64,000 bases of DNA from Acinetobacter baumannii (GTDB lineage Bacteria > Pseudomonadota > Gammaproteobacteria > Pseudomonadales > Moraxellaceae), in the NCBI RefSeq assembly GCF_009759685.1, contig NZ_CP046654.1:2356001-2420000 (forward strand), read 5' to 3'. The notes below the pieces were generated by a model. The model was not told the origin of the DNA. It saw only the letters and a list, made by a program, of their open reading frames with translations, and did not search any database. The translations under genes and the position numbers were made by a program. How positions within the stretch are numbered: position 1 is the stretch's first letter; each line of letters begins with the position of its first letter. This document shows positions 17,887 to 27,875 of the stretch, piece by piece.

Positions 17887-20151
17887 ATGTCGAAGCGTAT
17901 TATCCAGTCAGTGCTTTCTGTTTCAGTACTGGCAAGTATGATGTCTATGGCTTTTGCTGCACAAAATGAGCAAGAACAAGCTGAACAAACATTAGAAAAG
18001 CCTGCTGAACCTGTGAAATTGGAAACAATTTTTGTAACAGCAGAAGAGCAAGTGAAGCAATCGCTCGGTGTATCGGTTATTACCAAAGAAGATTTAGAAA
18101 AACTACCAGTTCGTAATGATATTTCTGACTATGTACGTCGTATGCCAGGTGTCAACCTGACAGGCAATAGTGCTACTGGGCAGCGTGGTAATAATAGACA
18201 AATTGATATTCGCGGAATGGGCCCTGAAAACACGCTTATTTTAGTGGATGGTAAGCCAATTAACTCTCGTAATTCAGTCCGTTATGGCTGGAAAGGAGAG
18301 CGTGATACACGAGGCGACTCAAACTGGGTACCAGCAGAAGCCATCGAGTCGATTGAAGTTTTACGCGGACCAGCAGCTGCTCGATATGGTTCTGGTGCTG
18401 CGGGTGGTGTAGTTAACATCATTACTAAAAAAGTGACTAATGAAACTCATGGTTCAGTAGAATTTTATACTTCACAGCCTGAAGACTCCAAAGAAGGTTC
18501 ATCAAATCGTGTTGGTTTTAACGTAAGTGGGCCACTAATTAAGGACGTTTTATCTTATCGTTTATATGGTAATTATAATAAAACAGAAGCTGACGATGTT
18601 GATATTAATAAATCAATTGGTAGTACCGCAGCTGGCCGTGAAGGTGTTAAAAATAAAGATATTTCAGGCCGTTTAGCTTGGCAGGCAACAGACCAGCAAA
18701 CTGTCTTGCTCGATATTTCTTCTAGCAAACAAGGTAATATTTATTCTGGTGACTCTCAGTTAAATGCAAATGCTGAAGCGGATGCGATTCTTTCACAGCT
18801 GATTGGTAAAGAAACCAATACCATGTATCGTGATAGCTATGCATTAACGCACGAAGGTGATTGGTCTTGGGGTAAGAGTAAGTTAGTTGCTCAATATGAT
18901 AAGACCCATAACAAACGTCTACCTGAAGGCTTGGCGGGAAGTGTAGAAGGAAAAATTAATAATCTTGATGATAAAGCCACTTCGCGTTTAGAAACTCTTC
19001 GCTTTAACGGCGAGGCTAATATTCCTTTTGAATACTATTTACCCCAAGTATTAACTGTAGGTACCGAATGGGTTGAAGACAGATTTAAAGATAATGTCTC
19101 GACAACTCAAGGTAAAGACAGCAGTGGTTCAGGTTATGGCGATCAATTAGCGAAAGGTGATCGTAGTAAAATGGAGTCACGTATTGCTTCTGCATATATT
19201 GAAGATAACCTGAAAGTTACAGACAGCACAGATGTTGTATTAGGTTTACGTTTTGATGACCATAGTAAATCTGGTTCTAATTGGAGCCCAAGCTTAAATA
19301 TTACTCAAAAACTCAATGATTATTTCACTTTAAAAGGTGGGGTAGCAAAAGCTTATAAAGCACCAAATATGTATCAAAATGCCGAAGGGTATTTATTAAG
19401 TACAAATGGCAATGGCTGCCCTGCTAATATTGAGTCGCGTTGTTTATTACAAGGTAATGGTGATTTAAAACCTGAAACATCGGTAAACAAAGAGCTCGGT
19501 ATTCAGTTCCAAAAAGATATCGTGAATGCGAGCTTAACTTGGTTCCGTAATGATTATAAAGATAAGATTGTTGCGGGTACTCATGTTGTTGGAACAGTTG
19601 ATGGCTCAAGTACAAATGCAAATACAGGAGCTGTGACCAATACGAAGTGGAATATTTTGCGTTGGGAAAATACGCCTAAAGCCTTAATTCAAGGTTTTGA
19701 AGGAAGTTTGGGATTAGATTTCGGTGATATTCGCTGGACTAATAACTTTACCTACATGATGGACTCGAAAGACAAGCAAACTGGGAATCCATTATCTTTA
19801 GTTCCAATCTATACAATTAACTCAATTTTTGATTATGACATTACTGATCAATTGGATGTAAATTTTGTATTTACTCAATATGGTCGTCAAAAATCACGTC
19901 AATTTGCAGAGAATAGACTTGAATCCGGTATAGGTTCAGGAGGTGCGAATTCTGCGCTTAAGCCAAGTACGGTAAAAAGTTATAGTACCGCTGGTATTAA
20001 TGTTGGTTATAAGTTTTCAGACCAAATTAGTACGCGTGTTGGTGTGAGTAATCTGTTTGATAAACAAATTTTAAGAGACAGCAATTCTATTAGCCAAACT
20101 TATAATGAGCCAGGTCGAGCTTATTACGCATCTTTAAAATATTCTTTTTAA
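17887..20151 (+). CDS. pirA: TonB-dependent catecholate siderophore receptor, PirA/PfeA/FepA type
   Basis: Outer-membrane gated porin for ferric siderophores. Residues 1-25 are a signal peptide ending AFAA; a TonB-box-like TIFVTA follows; the plug domain (about 45-165) includes IRGMGPENT and LVDGKPI; the rest is a 22-strand barrel ending in YASLKYSF, with the usual terminal Phe. The start is the ATG at 17887, since the upstream TTG at 17875 would spoil the signal peptide. Sequence style is that of FepA/PfeA, and its place next to nfuA fits the A. baumannii gene called pirA. That name is my recollection, not a search result. Expected to be repressed by Fur (box at 17781-17799). Confidence 0.9.
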   Translation: MSKRIIQSVLSVSVLASMMSMAFAAQNEQEQAEQTLEKPAEPVKLETIFVTAEEQVKQSLGVSVITKEDLEKLPVRNDISDYVRRMPGVNLTGNSATGQRGNNRQIDIRGMGPENTLILVDGKPINSRNSVRYGWKGERDTRGDSNWVPAEAIESIEVLRGPAAARYGSGAAGGVVNIITKKVTNETHGSVEFYTSQPEDSKEGSSNRVGFNVSGPLIKDVLSYRLYGNYNKTEADDVDINKSIGSTAAGREGVKNKDISGRLAWQATDQQTVLLDISSSKQGNIYSGDSQLNANAEADAILSQLIGKETNTMYRDSYALTHEGDWSWGKSKLVAQYDKTHNKRLPEGLAGSVEGKINNLDDKATSRLETLRFNGEANIPFEYYLPQVLTVGTEWVEDRFKDNVSTTQGKDSSGSGYGDQLAKGDRSKMESRIASAYIEDNLKVTDSTDVVLGLRFDDHSKSGSNWSPSLNITQKLNDYFTLKGGVAKAYKAPNMYQNAEGYLLSTNGNGCPANIESRCLLQGNGDLKPETSVNKELGIQFQKDIVNASLTWFRNDYKDKIVAGTHVVGTVDGSSTNANTGAVTNTKWNILRWENTPKALIQGFEGSLGLDFGDIRWTNNFTYMMDSKDKQTGNPLSLVPIYTINSIFDYDITDQLDVNFVFTQYGRQKSRQFAENRLESGIGSGGANSALKPSTVKSYSTAGINVGYKFSDQISTRVGVSNLFDKQILRDSNSISQTYNEPGRAYYASLKYSF

Positions 20152-20157
20152 TCAATA

Positions 20158-20193
20158 AAATAATAAAGGCGCTTTAAGCGCCTTTATTATTTA
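20158..20193. terminator. Bidirectional terminator overlapping a stop codon
   Basis: Long dyad AATAATAAAGGCGCTT / AAGCGCCTTTATTATT around 20175. It ends the receptor transcript and at the same time contains the last codons and stop of the converging minus-strand gene. Confidence 0.85.
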
Positions 20194-21181
20194 AAATCTC
20201 TAATGCTTTTTCAGAATAATAAAACTTCTCTAAGTACACACGGGCACGACGTCTTAAATGTCCTGTTGTGACTAATTGTTGTAGTACGGGTACAAGCAAT
20301 TCGGTGAGTTCATGCTTCACTAAATTTTCGTCAATATTAAGATCACGGAGCAACAAATCAAAATTACGTTCCTGATTACGTACATACCAAGTATAGATAC
20401 CATCATGTACTTGCTGTTTTAGATAATCAGTTTGACGAATGTGGTCCCAGATTTCATGTCCTAGGCCAACAGTTTTTGTTAAATCTTGAACTTCTATATA
20501 GTTTTTTAAAACAGAAAGTGGCGAGGTTTTAACTTTATGCCAAACATTTGCCTGAAAATGGTAGAGCTTATCATTGTCAAAATGTTGGTTTAAAACACGT
20601 TCACTCATTTGACTGAGTTTTAAAATATTCTTTTGCAAGTAATGGTTAATGGTATCGTCAAGATTGGAGTCGGTTACTGTTTCTAATACAGATTTGCCCA
20701 TCTTCATAAAACGACCTACACCGGGCACGCGTTTTGACATAGATTCATCTAAATAATCATGCATTGTTTGCTGAATCAATTGAGTCAACAGTGCAGAAAA
20801 GGCAGGGTTATTCACAATTGTTTTAATGAGTTTTTTACGGTGCTCTTCTTTACTTGCTACGTATTGTGCAATTCGATCAATGGTTAAAACAGGAATAACA
20901 TCTTCAACAGTTGTTGTGTCATTTGCAGGATGAATCAGTGCAAAGCGGATATGCTCCGCAATCTGTTCAATAAGAAAATCCGAAGCGGGTGTGTCTAAAA
21001 TCTGCTTTTGAATGAGCTGTTGAACTTGTTCAAACGTCCAAAGGTGTTGTAATTGTCGACTCCCTAACCAATGATAAAACTGCTCAAACTCTTGTTGGAT
21101 TACCTGAGTCTGAGCAAATTGCTCATCTAAAAAATCTAGATGAGCTTCAATAAGTTTTTCAATCATGGGTTGGGTAGACAT
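20174..21181 (-). CDS. Conserved-looking protein of unknown function, 335 residues
   Basis: I do not recognise the family. It is cytoplasmic in appearance (no signal peptide or membrane segment), almost entirely helical by composition, and rich in Gln, Leu and His. The C-terminus is basic (HLRRRARVYLEKFYYSEKAL). It begins 26 bases downstream of an exported lipase-like esterase on the same strand, so the two are probably co-transcribed. Its final codons form part of a shared terminator. Confidence 0.85.
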   Translation of the reverse strand: MSTQPMIEKLIEAHLDFLDEQFAQTQVIQQEFEQFYHWLGSRQLQHLWTFEQVQQLIQKQILDTPASDFLIEQIAEHIRFALIHPANDTTTVEDVIPVLTIDRIAQYVASKEEHRKKLIKTIVNNPAFSALLTQLIQQTMHDYLDESMSKRVPGVGRFMKMGKSVLETVTDSNLDDTINHYLQKNILKLSQMSERVLNQHFDNDKLYHFQANVWHKVKTSPLSVLKNYIEVQDLTKTVGLGHEIWDHIRQTDYLKQQVHDGIYTWYVRNQERNFDLLLRDLNIDENLVKHELTELLVPVLQQLVTTGHLRRRARVYLEKFYYSEKALEILNNKGA

Positions 21182-21207
21182 AAGGTCTCACAAGTCGGAA
21201 GTTTTAT

Positions 21208-22233
21208 TTAAGGTGTTGTCGTTTTTGACGACTGGTTTGTTTCTACTTTCAGTAAAAACGGTACGTATTGTTGGATAACTAACTGTTCAGCTTCCAAAAT
21301 TGGCATATGACCTACGTTTTCTAAGATAACTGGAGGCTGGGCATTTTTTAAAAGCCGTTTTAGCTCGTTTGCTACTTCTACATTAATAATTTTATCCTGT
21401 TTACCCCATAAAATGAGTGTAGGGGCGTCAATCGTTTTAGTAAGTACGGCAAAAGAATCTGGGGTATAGACTTTATTGAGTGCGATCAATTGATCAACCA
21501 GTTTCTGGGTTTGAGGTGCTTGATTAATCATCAGTTTTTCTTGAGCTTGCAGGAACTCTTTCGGAATAAACGGAGGATTAAACATGGTTTGTTTTAATAA
21601 ATAATTAAAATCACCTTTTTTAGAGACTAAAAGTTGTTTTAGATAGGTTGGATCTTTTAGATAAATTGTGTTGGCAGAACGGAAAATACCACCGCTATCG
21701 ACTAAAAATAGACTTTTGGTTTCAAATGGATATTGTCCAGCATAGAGTAGGGCAATAGATCCGCCGAGTGAGTGCCCAGCAATATGAATTGGGCCTTTTA
21801 AATTGGCGGCTTCAACAAAGCGACGTAATTTTTCAGCTAAGTTTGGAACTGAATAATCAAAGTCGTGCGAGACGATAGTTTCGCCACTGCCCGGTAAGTC
21901 AGGAATAATAACGTGATAATTTGTCGTGAGATAATGGGCAACTCGGTTCCAGTTATCTCGACTGCCCGCTAGGCCATGAATGAGTAGTAAAGTTGGCTTT
22001 GTGCTAGAGCCACCTTCACTATATGACCAAGTGATATCACCCACCTTTAGGCTTTTGCTTTGCAGTCCTGCCCAGTTACGTTCTTGCTGTAATATTGTTT
22101 GAAAGCTGACATCAATATTATCGGCTGCCTGCGCTTGAGAAATGCTCATGACTGACAATAAGCTACAAGCCAAAGTCAGTGCAGTAGCAGTTTTTTTCAT
22201 AGAGGCTTTAATTGGGGCGGACAGCCTTGTCAT
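21208..22233 (-). CDS. Exported alpha/beta-hydrolase (lipase/esterase-like)
   Basis: Alpha/beta-hydrolase fold enzyme: oxyanion HGLAG near residue 85, nucleophile elbow GHSLGG, an acid in the WGKQDKI region, and catalytic His in NVGHMP. The signal sequence MKKTATALTLACSLLSVMSISQAQA begins at an internal Met (ATG at 22200). I place the start at the ATG at 22233, which has AAGGA eight bases upstream, giving a slightly extended signal; an ATG at 22242 has its ribosome site too close. Probably periplasmic or secreted, acting on esters or lipids. A CCAAACGTTTGG palindrome lies 68-79 bases upstream. Confidence 0.88.
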   Translation of the reverse strand: MTRLSAPIKASMKKTATALTLACSLLSVMSISQAQAADNIDVSFQTILQQERNWAGLQSKSLKVGDITWSYSEGGSSTKPTLLLIHGLAGSRDNWNRVAHYLTTNYHVIIPDLPGSGETIVSHDFDYSVPNLAEKLRRFVEAANLKGPIHIAGHSLGGSIALLYAGQYPFETKSLFLVDSGGIFRSANTIYLKDPTYLKQLLVSKKGDFNYLLKQTMFNPPFIPKEFLQAQEKLMINQAPQTQKLVDQLIALNKVYTPDSFAVLTKTIDAPTLILWGKQDKIINVEVANELKRLLKNAQPPVILENVGHMPILEAEQLVIQQYVPFLLKVETNQSSKTTTP

Positions 22234-22300
22234 AGATTTCATCCTTGATGCTTAAGCGAGTTTGAAAAATTATTGAAAAACTTTGCCAATGAGTCATTTG

Positions 22301-22312
22301 CCAAACGTTTGG
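22301..22312. promoter_or_regulatory. Palindrome CCAAACGTTTGG, possible operator
   Basis: A perfect 12-base palindrome in the 284-base region between the divergent esterase and carbonic anhydrase genes. CAAAC...GTTTG is the core of operators for several TetR- and LacI-type regulators (PsrA-like, PurR-like). No regulator gene is adjacent. Confidence 0.45.
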
Positions 22313-22517
22313 AATCAAGAAAATTATAGTCAATCTATAAACTAAAGTATGTCTATTTTTTCACTAAACAGTAGGTAATTGTGCGGTGATCTTCCTTATA
22401 AAACTAATTAAAGTTTTAAAAAATTTTCCTGAAAAAGGATTTATTTTTTGTCAGTGACATTCAAATTTTGACACATTAAAATGATTTCTAACCTTGAAAA
22501 AACAATGGAAATATAAA

Positions 22518-23132
22518 ATGCCTACTGCGCAAGAAGTTTTAGATCGTTTGAAAGCAGGTAATCAACGATTTGTAAATGGAAATACTTCCCTTGCAAAAAC
22601 CTTATCACATCATGAACGCGCTGAAATGGCAAAGGATCAAAATCCATTTGCAATTGTATTGGGCTGTTCAGATTCTCGTGTACCAGCAGAAATGGTATTC
22701 GATCAAGGTCTTGGTGACTTATTCGTAATCCGTGTTGCTGGTAATGTTGTTGCACCTTCACAAGTTGGTAGTGTTGAGTTCGCGGCAGAACGTTATGACT
22801 GTCCGGTTGTAGTTGTATTAGGACACAGTCATTGCGGCGCGATTCAAGCGACAATTGATACGTTGATGAACCCTGAGCACCCGCCATCTTCTAACTTAAT
22901 GTCGATTGTGAACCGTGTTCGTCCATCAGTTGAGATTTTAATGCAGACTGATTTAAAAAATGACTTGAAAAAACTCTCATGTCATGCGGTGCGTTCAAAC
23001 GTATTTGCTTCGGTAAACCAATTACGTCATGGTTCGGCTGTATTAGAGAATCTGATTGCAAAAGGTGAGTTGATTGTCGTTGGTGCTGAATATTCGCTAG
23101 AAACTGGTGAAGTTACTTTCTTTGACTTCTGA
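22518..23132 (+). CDS. Beta-class carbonic anhydrase
   Basis: Zinc enzyme interconverting CO2 and bicarbonate. With the start at the ATG at 22518 (204 residues), the zinc ligands and catalytic dyad fall at Cys50, Asp52-Arg54 (CSDSR), His103 and Cys106 (HSHCG), the complete beta-class set. The in-frame TTG at 22494 would add eight residues without a good ribosome site. Cytoplasmic; it supplies bicarbonate for carboxylases, and perhaps matters for urease-related pH balance. Ends at a terminator shared with tesA. Confidence 0.94.
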   Translation: MPTAQEVLDRLKAGNQRFVNGNTSLAKTLSHHERAEMAKDQNPFAIVLGCSDSRVPAEMVFDQGLGDLFVIRVAGNVVAPSQVGSVEFAAERYDCPVVVVLGHSHCGAIQATIDTLMNPEHPPSSNLMSIVNRVRPSVEILMQTDLKNDLKKLSCHAVRSNVFASVNQLRHGSAVLENLIAKGELIVVGAEYSLETGEVTFFDF

Positions 23133-23155
23133 TCATAATAAAAATATTTAAAACT

Positions 23156-23180
23156 AAAAGGTGCCTACAGGGCACCTTTT
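23156..23180. terminator. Bidirectional terminator, carbonic anhydrase / tesA
   Basis: Perfect 10-bp stem AAAAGGTGCC / GGCACCTTTT with a TACAG loop; it overlaps the last codons of tesA. Confidence 0.9.
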
Positions 23181-23788
23181 ATGTATGGATAAGCTAAATT
23201 CAGTAATTTTGATTGTGCTTGGGCATTTGGATGAATCAAATCATTTTGCATTAGTTGTTTTTGCCCAGCGACGCCATCAAGAAAAAAGGGTAGCAATTTC
23301 ACCTGATATTTTTGACTTACAGTTTTGTAGCTATTTTCGAATGCTTTGCTATAAGCCGTGCCATAATTGGGCGGAATCTTCATACCAAAAAGAATAACCT
23401 TGGCTTTTTGCTTCTGGCTTAATTGAATGAGCTGAGACAGATTTTTTTGAATCATTTGTGGTGGTTGACCACGTAAGCCATCATTCCCGCCTAATTCAAT
23501 AACAACTACCTCGGGTTTATACGTTTGTAAAAGTTTTGGTAATCGTGCCAAAGCGCCACTAGTGGTTTCCCCACTCACACTTGCATTGACCACTTTATGT
23601 TGTTTGGGATACTGTTGGTCTAAACGTTTTTGTAGTAATTGTACCCAACCTTGTTTAGGGTCTATTCCATAACCGGCACTAATACTATCTCCTAAAATTA
23701 AAATAGTTTTTGCCGAGACGAACATGGGCAACATGCTCAATGAGATGAGCAAGAGACTTTTAGAACCAAACAAATAAGATTTATACAT
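23165..23788 (-). CDS. tesA: Arylesterase/thioesterase I, SGNH hydrolase
   Basis: Periplasmic multifunctional esterase, acyl-CoA thioesterase and lysophospholipase of the GDSL/SGNH class. From the ATG at 23788 it has a signal peptide (MYKSYLFGSKSLLLISLSML...VSA), then block I LGDSISAGYG with nucleophile Ser35, block III GGND, and block V DLIHPNAQ with the catalytic Asp/His. A TTG further upstream gives a longer frame but damages the signal peptide. It is divergent from ybbA-ybbP, the same arrangement as in E. coli. Confidence 0.93.
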   Translation of the reverse strand: MYKSYLFGSKSLLLISLSMLPMFVSAKTILILGDSISAGYGIDPKQGWVQLLQKRLDQQYPKQHKVVNASVSGETTSGALARLPKLLQTYKPEVVVIELGGNDGLRGQPPQMIQKNLSQLIQLSQKQKAKVILFGMKIPPNYGTAYSKAFENSYKTVSQKYQVKLLPFFLDGVAGQKQLMQNDLIHPNAQAQSKLLNLAYPYIKGAL

Positions 23789-23832
23789 TTGTGTTTCGAC
23801 CCGAATACTCAATATATAGGACTGTTCACATC

Positions 23833-24525
23833 ATGCCACAACCTATCATTGCTGCCCATCAAGTTACACAAACTATTCAGATTAACCAAAATCAATTTAC
23901 GATTTTAAAAAATATTGATTTAGATATTTATGAAGGGGAGCAGGTAGCAATTACAGGACGTTCTGGTTCAGGAAAATCAACTTTACTGGGTATTTTAGCG
24001 ACTTTAGACCAACCCTTTGAAGGTGAGGTGTGGTTATGTGGTCAGGCGGTTCATAAGTTAACAGAAGAGCAGCGCGCTCAAATTCGAATGCAGCATATTG
24101 GTTTTGTATTTCAGTCTTTTCAGCTTTTGCCACAGTTAAGTGCACTTGAAAATGTGATGTTACCGCTTCGGTTACGTAAAGATTTTGATTATAAAATTGC
24201 TGAGAAAAAAGCTTTAGATTGGTTGCATCGGGTAGGCTTAAGCCGTCAAGCTGAACAAACGCCTAAGGTCTTATCCGGTGGAGAGCAACAACGTGTGGCA
24301 ATTGCTCGGGCTCTCATTGCCGAGCCACAAATTATTTTTGCCGATGAACCGACCGGAAACCTCGATGGTCAAACCGCCCAAGAAATTGAAACCCTTCTTT
24401 TTGATTTAAATCGGGAGCTTGGTACTACACTTATTTTGGTCACACATGATCGTAATTTGGCAGCACTTTGCCAACGACATGTCGAGTTAGATGATGGCCG
24501 ACTAAAGACGGTACAGGGTGGTTAA
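23833..24525 (+). CDS. ybbA: ABC transporter ATP-binding protein, YbbA/LolD type
   Basis: Cytoplasmic ATPase of a MacB/LolCDE-like type VII ABC system. Walker A is GRSGSGKST, the signature LSGGEQQR, Walker [10 protein letters not shown], and the switch His is in VTHD. I start at the ATG at 23833 (230 residues); an in-frame GTG at 23791 would overlap the tesA start region. The partner permease begins three bases after its stop, so they are co-translated. The tesA-ybbA-ybbP order suggests an envelope lipid or lipoprotein-related role, not proven. Confidence 0.93.
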   Translation: MPQPIIAAHQVTQTIQINQNQFTILKNIDLDIYEGEQVAITGRSGSGKSTLLGILATLDQPFEGEVWLCGQAVHKLTEEQRAQIRMQHIGFVFQSFQLLPQLSALENVMLPLRLRKDFDYKIAEKKALDWLHRVGLSRQAEQTPKVLSGGEQQRVAIARALIAEPQIIFADEPTGNLDGQTAQEIETLLFDLNRELGTTLILVTHDRNLAALCQRHVELDDGRLKTVQGG

Positions 24526-24528
24526 ATT

Positions 24529-26988
24529 ATGCGTAATCTTCTCAAACCACTTTTGCTACAAAGCTTGCGTACCGGGGGCTTATATTTACTCATTATTGCG
24601 CTTTCACTTGCGATCAGTGCAACCACCGCTCTTAAGTTTAGTAATGACCAAGTTAAAAATGCGGTAAGTCTACAAGCAGCGCAAATGTTAGCAGCCGATT
24701 TGGTTCTGTCGAATAATGAACCTATAGACGCAAAATGGCAAAAAAGGGCAGATCAGCTTGGCTTAAAGCAGACTAATGTGACCATGTTTAGTTCAATGGC
24801 ACATACTCAAGATCAGTTTGTCATGGTCAATGTAAAAGCAATAGAACCTGCATTCCCATTAAGAGGAAAGCTTGAGATTGAACCTATAGCGCGTGGTATC
24901 CAACCAGGTGAAGTATGGTTGAGTCAAAGGGCAGCCGATTTACTTAAAGTTAAACTAGGCGATATGGTATCTATTGCAGATGCGGCATTTCGCTTTAGTG
25001 GCGTGATTGTGCGAGATTCAAATCAAGAACTTGGTTTTTCTGGTTTTTCGCCTACTGTCATTATTCATCAAGCAGATATTGCTAAAACTCATGCAATTCA
25101 AACTGGTAGTAGAATCGATTATCGACTGTTAATGTCTGGTCAGCCTGAACAGGTTCAGTCATTTTCAAGGCAATTTAAGCAACAGCATCAACCTGCAAAT
25201 GAACAGGAAGAAACCATAGGGTTACGTTTACGCGATGCCAGTGAATCAAATAGCAGATTATTACGTCCGTTAGAAAACCTAGATACCTTTTTGCAATTGG
25301 CCAATATTTTAACAATTTTATTGTGTGGTATCGCCATTGCTTTAACGAGTCAAAGATATGTTCAGCAAAACCAAGATCACATTGCTTTAATACGTTGTTT
25401 AGGTGCGAGTAAGTTTCAAATTTTATGGGCCTATATCGGGTTACTTTGTGTAGTCAGTGCAATTTCGATTGCGATCGGTAGTCTCTTAGGAATAATGATG
25501 GGCTATGGCTTGCTTGAGCTCATGCTACAACTGATTCCACAACTAGAGTTAAGTTTCTCTGTGGTTGGTTTTTTACTTGGTCCCTTACCAATTGCCATTT
25601 TTACCAGTGTAATTGTGCTACTTGGATTCATTTTGCCAAGCATTTGGGAGTTGTTAAATACTCCTCCCATCCGTGTTATTCGGGAACAGGCAAAATCCCG
25701 AAAATCATTATTCTTTATGTTTTTTGCAGGCATCACCAGTCTTGTTATTTTTAGCTTAGTTTTAAGTGAAAATTTAATGCTCAGCATTTGGGTATTAACA
25801 GCGATTATTCTGCTTTGCATTTTACTTTACACCGTTGTCTGGCTATTGCTTCGTGCTTTAAAAAAGATGAAAACCCGTTTGTCTTTTTATATTCGTTCAG
25901 CATCGCAAAGTGCCTTACAAATTACAGCACTGGCTTTGGGTTTAAGCCTCATTACCGTGTTAAGTGTATTAAGAACAGATTTATTAGAGCGTTGGCAACA
26001 GCAATTACCAGAGGGAACACCAAACCAGTTTGTTTATGGCCTACCACCATTTGATTTAAAAGCTTTTGAGCAACAGTTGAAACAAAATGGTTGGCAAAGC
26101 ACACCGTTATATCCAAACATTCGTGGGCGATTAGTTGCCAAAAATGATGTTCCTTTTTCAGAAGAAGCTATAAAACAAAATAACGCTCTACGCCGCGAAT
26201 TAAATTTAACTCAGTCGAGTGCTTTACCAAATGACAATGTCATTACAAAAGGTCAAGCGGAATTTAATGCAGTAGGCCAAGTTTCAGTTGAGAGTAAAAC
26301 AGCAGAAAGTCTAGGAATCCAGATTGGTGACAGGCTTACTTTTAGTCTGCCAGAAGGTAGCTTGCAAGCTAAAGTTATAAATTTTCGGAGCGTTGAGTGG
26401 GAAAGCTTTAGTCCTAATTTTTTCTTTATTTTTTCACCTAAAACTTTAGATGAAAATGCTGGTAGCTACTTGGGCAGTTTTTATGTACCTAAGCAAGATC
26501 AACCTAAAATGATCCATATGATTCAGCAATTCTCCAATACGGTTTTTATTGATGTTGATCGAATTTTAGATGAAGTAAAACGCTTAATGAACGTTCTAGT
26601 CAAAATCGTGACTGTGCTTGCAGCTTTAGTTGGCTTTTCTGGAATACTTGTTTTAATTGCTTGTTTAAATCTATTAATGGATGAACGCCGTCGGGAAGTG
26701 GCTTTGTTGCGTTCATTTGGTCTCTCTAAAAATAAAATGAAGCAGATGCTCAGCCTGGAAATTGGTTTTTTAGGTTTGTTAGCAGGCATTGTTGCCTGCT
26801 GTTTTGCCGAGGTAATTAGCGCAATTGCAAGTTATAAAATGAATATGGCTTTACAGTGGCATATTGAAATATGGTTGATTTTACCACTTGCCATGATGTT
26901 GCTTTGCGCTCTGATTGGCCGATATCGACTCGGTTATCTGTGTAATTTACCGCCACTACAAAGTTTACGTGAGCTGAACCAGATTTAA
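24529..26988 (+). CDS. ybbP: FtsX-like ABC permease, YbbP type
   Basis: Inner-membrane permease of 819 residues with two MacB-like periplasmic domains and FtsX permease cores. A first helix near residues 15-35 is followed by a periplasmic domain (about 40-230), a helix group (about 255-410), then a second helix near 455-480, another periplasmic domain and a final helix triplet (about 685-800). The duplicated layout is that of YbbP. Such transporters work mechanically on periplasmic substrates. It ends one base before the converging rhomboid gene, with no terminator between them. Confidence 0.92.
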   Translation: MRNLLKPLLLQSLRTGGLYLLIIALSLAISATTALKFSNDQVKNAVSLQAAQMLAADLVLSNNEPIDAKWQKRADQLGLKQTNVTMFSSMAHTQDQFVMVNVKAIEPAFPLRGKLEIEPIARGIQPGEVWLSQRAADLLKVKLGDMVSIADAAFRFSGVIVRDSNQELGFSGFSPTVIIHQADIAKTHAIQTGSRIDYRLLMSGQPEQVQSFSRQFKQQHQPANEQEETIGLRLRDASESNSRLLRPLENLDTFLQLANILTILLCGIAIALTSQRYVQQNQDHIALIRCLGASKFQILWAYIGLLCVVSAISIAIGSLLGIMMGYGLLELMLQLIPQLELSFSVVGFLLGPLPIAIFTSVIVLLGFILPSIWELLNTPPIRVIREQAKSRKSLFFMFFAGITSLVIFSLVLSENLMLSIWVLTAIILLCILLYTVVWLLLRALKKMKTRLSFYIRSASQSALQITALALGLSLITVLSVLRTDLLERWQQQLPEGTPNQFVYGLPPFDLKAFEQQLKQNGWQSTPLYPNIRGRLVAKNDVPFSEEAIKQNNALRRELNLTQSSALPNDNVITKGQAEFNAVGQVSVESKTAESLGIQIGDRLTFSLPEGSLQAKVINFRSVEWESFSPNFFFIFSPKTLDENAGSYLGSFYVPKQDQPKMIHMIQQFSNTVFIDVDRILDEVKRLMNVLVKIVTVLAALVGFSGILVLIACLNLLMDERRREVALLRSFGLSKNKMKQMLSLEIGFLGLLAGIVACCFAEVISAIASYKMNMALQWHIEIWLILPLAMMLLCALIGRYRLGYLCNLPPLQSLRELNQI

Positions 26989-26989
26989 G

Positions 26990-27799
26990 TTAGGGGAGTA
27001 TTTCTGGGTTCTGAATTAAAACCTCATGCCAAAGTGGAAGTAATGGTGAGTTAAGCTGATTACAGTAAACATAGAAGCCGACAGTCATGAAAAGTCCTCC
27101 CACTAACCCTAAGAATTTTAGGAGGCTTTTAAATTGAGTGCGGTAGCTTAAATACCAAATGAATGCGAGTAAGGCACCCATAATCATACCGCCGACATGT
27201 GCAGCATTATTAATACCTGTTGCGATAAAACCGAAAATAAGGTTAATCGCCATTGTTACCAGATATACTTTTTTATTGAGTATACGTACTTGATGTGGCA
27301 GAGGTGGAAATAAAGAAAGAACAGTTAATGCAGTACCTAATCCCATAATGGCGCCTGATGCTCCGGCACTTACATGGGGAAGCAGGCTCTGATCAAAATG
27401 TTGTAATAATTCATACCCATTTTGAATATTGATATAACTACTCAAAAGGCTGCCAAATACGCCTGCAAGCAGATACAGAATAATGAAATATGACCTGCTA
27501 AACAAAACTTCAGCAACATTGCCGAAAATATATAAGGCTCCCATGTTGAGCATAAGGTGAATAATACCAAAGTGAAAAAACACGCTGGTAAATAGACGTT
27601 CTGGCTGCCCAGAAAAAGTAAGTGGTGTAAAATCTGCACCCCAGCGAAGTGCATCTTTTATAGCTGGGTCACTAATGTCGACTCCAGATATAATTTGCCA
27701 GATGAATAAACCTACATTAATCGAGATCAGTAGGGCGGTCAGCCACCAAGCTTGTACATTGAGTTTACGATTAATGTGCGGAGGCTGAGATTGAGTCAT
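26990..27799 (-). CDS. Rhomboid-family intramembrane serine protease
   Basis: Second rhomboid of the window, 269 residues. Catalytic Ser148 is in GASGAIMG, His201 in NNAAHVGG, and the oxyanion motif is HLMLN (81-85). About seven hydrophobic segments are visible, more than the shorter homologue at 16304. It converges on ybbP with a 1-base gap. Substrates unknown. Confidence 0.92.
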   Translation of the reverse strand: MTQSQPPHINRKLNVQAWWLTALLISINVGLFIWQIISGVDISDPAIKDALRWGADFTPLTFSGQPERLFTSVFFHFGIIHLMLNMGALYIFGNVAEVLFSRSYFIILYLLAGVFGSLLSSYINIQNGYELLQHFDQSLLPHVSAGASGAIMGLGTALTVLSLFPPLPHQVRILNKKVYLVTMAINLIFGFIATGINNAAHVGGMIMGALLAFIWYLSYRTQFKSLLKFLGLVGGLFMTVGFYVYCNQLNSPLLPLWHEVLIQNPEILP

Positions 27800-27875
27800 G
27801 CTATGCTTTTGTTATATATGAACATGCTTTACAGCGTAACATGAAAAAAGTTGAATACAGGAGATCAAGACGAAC

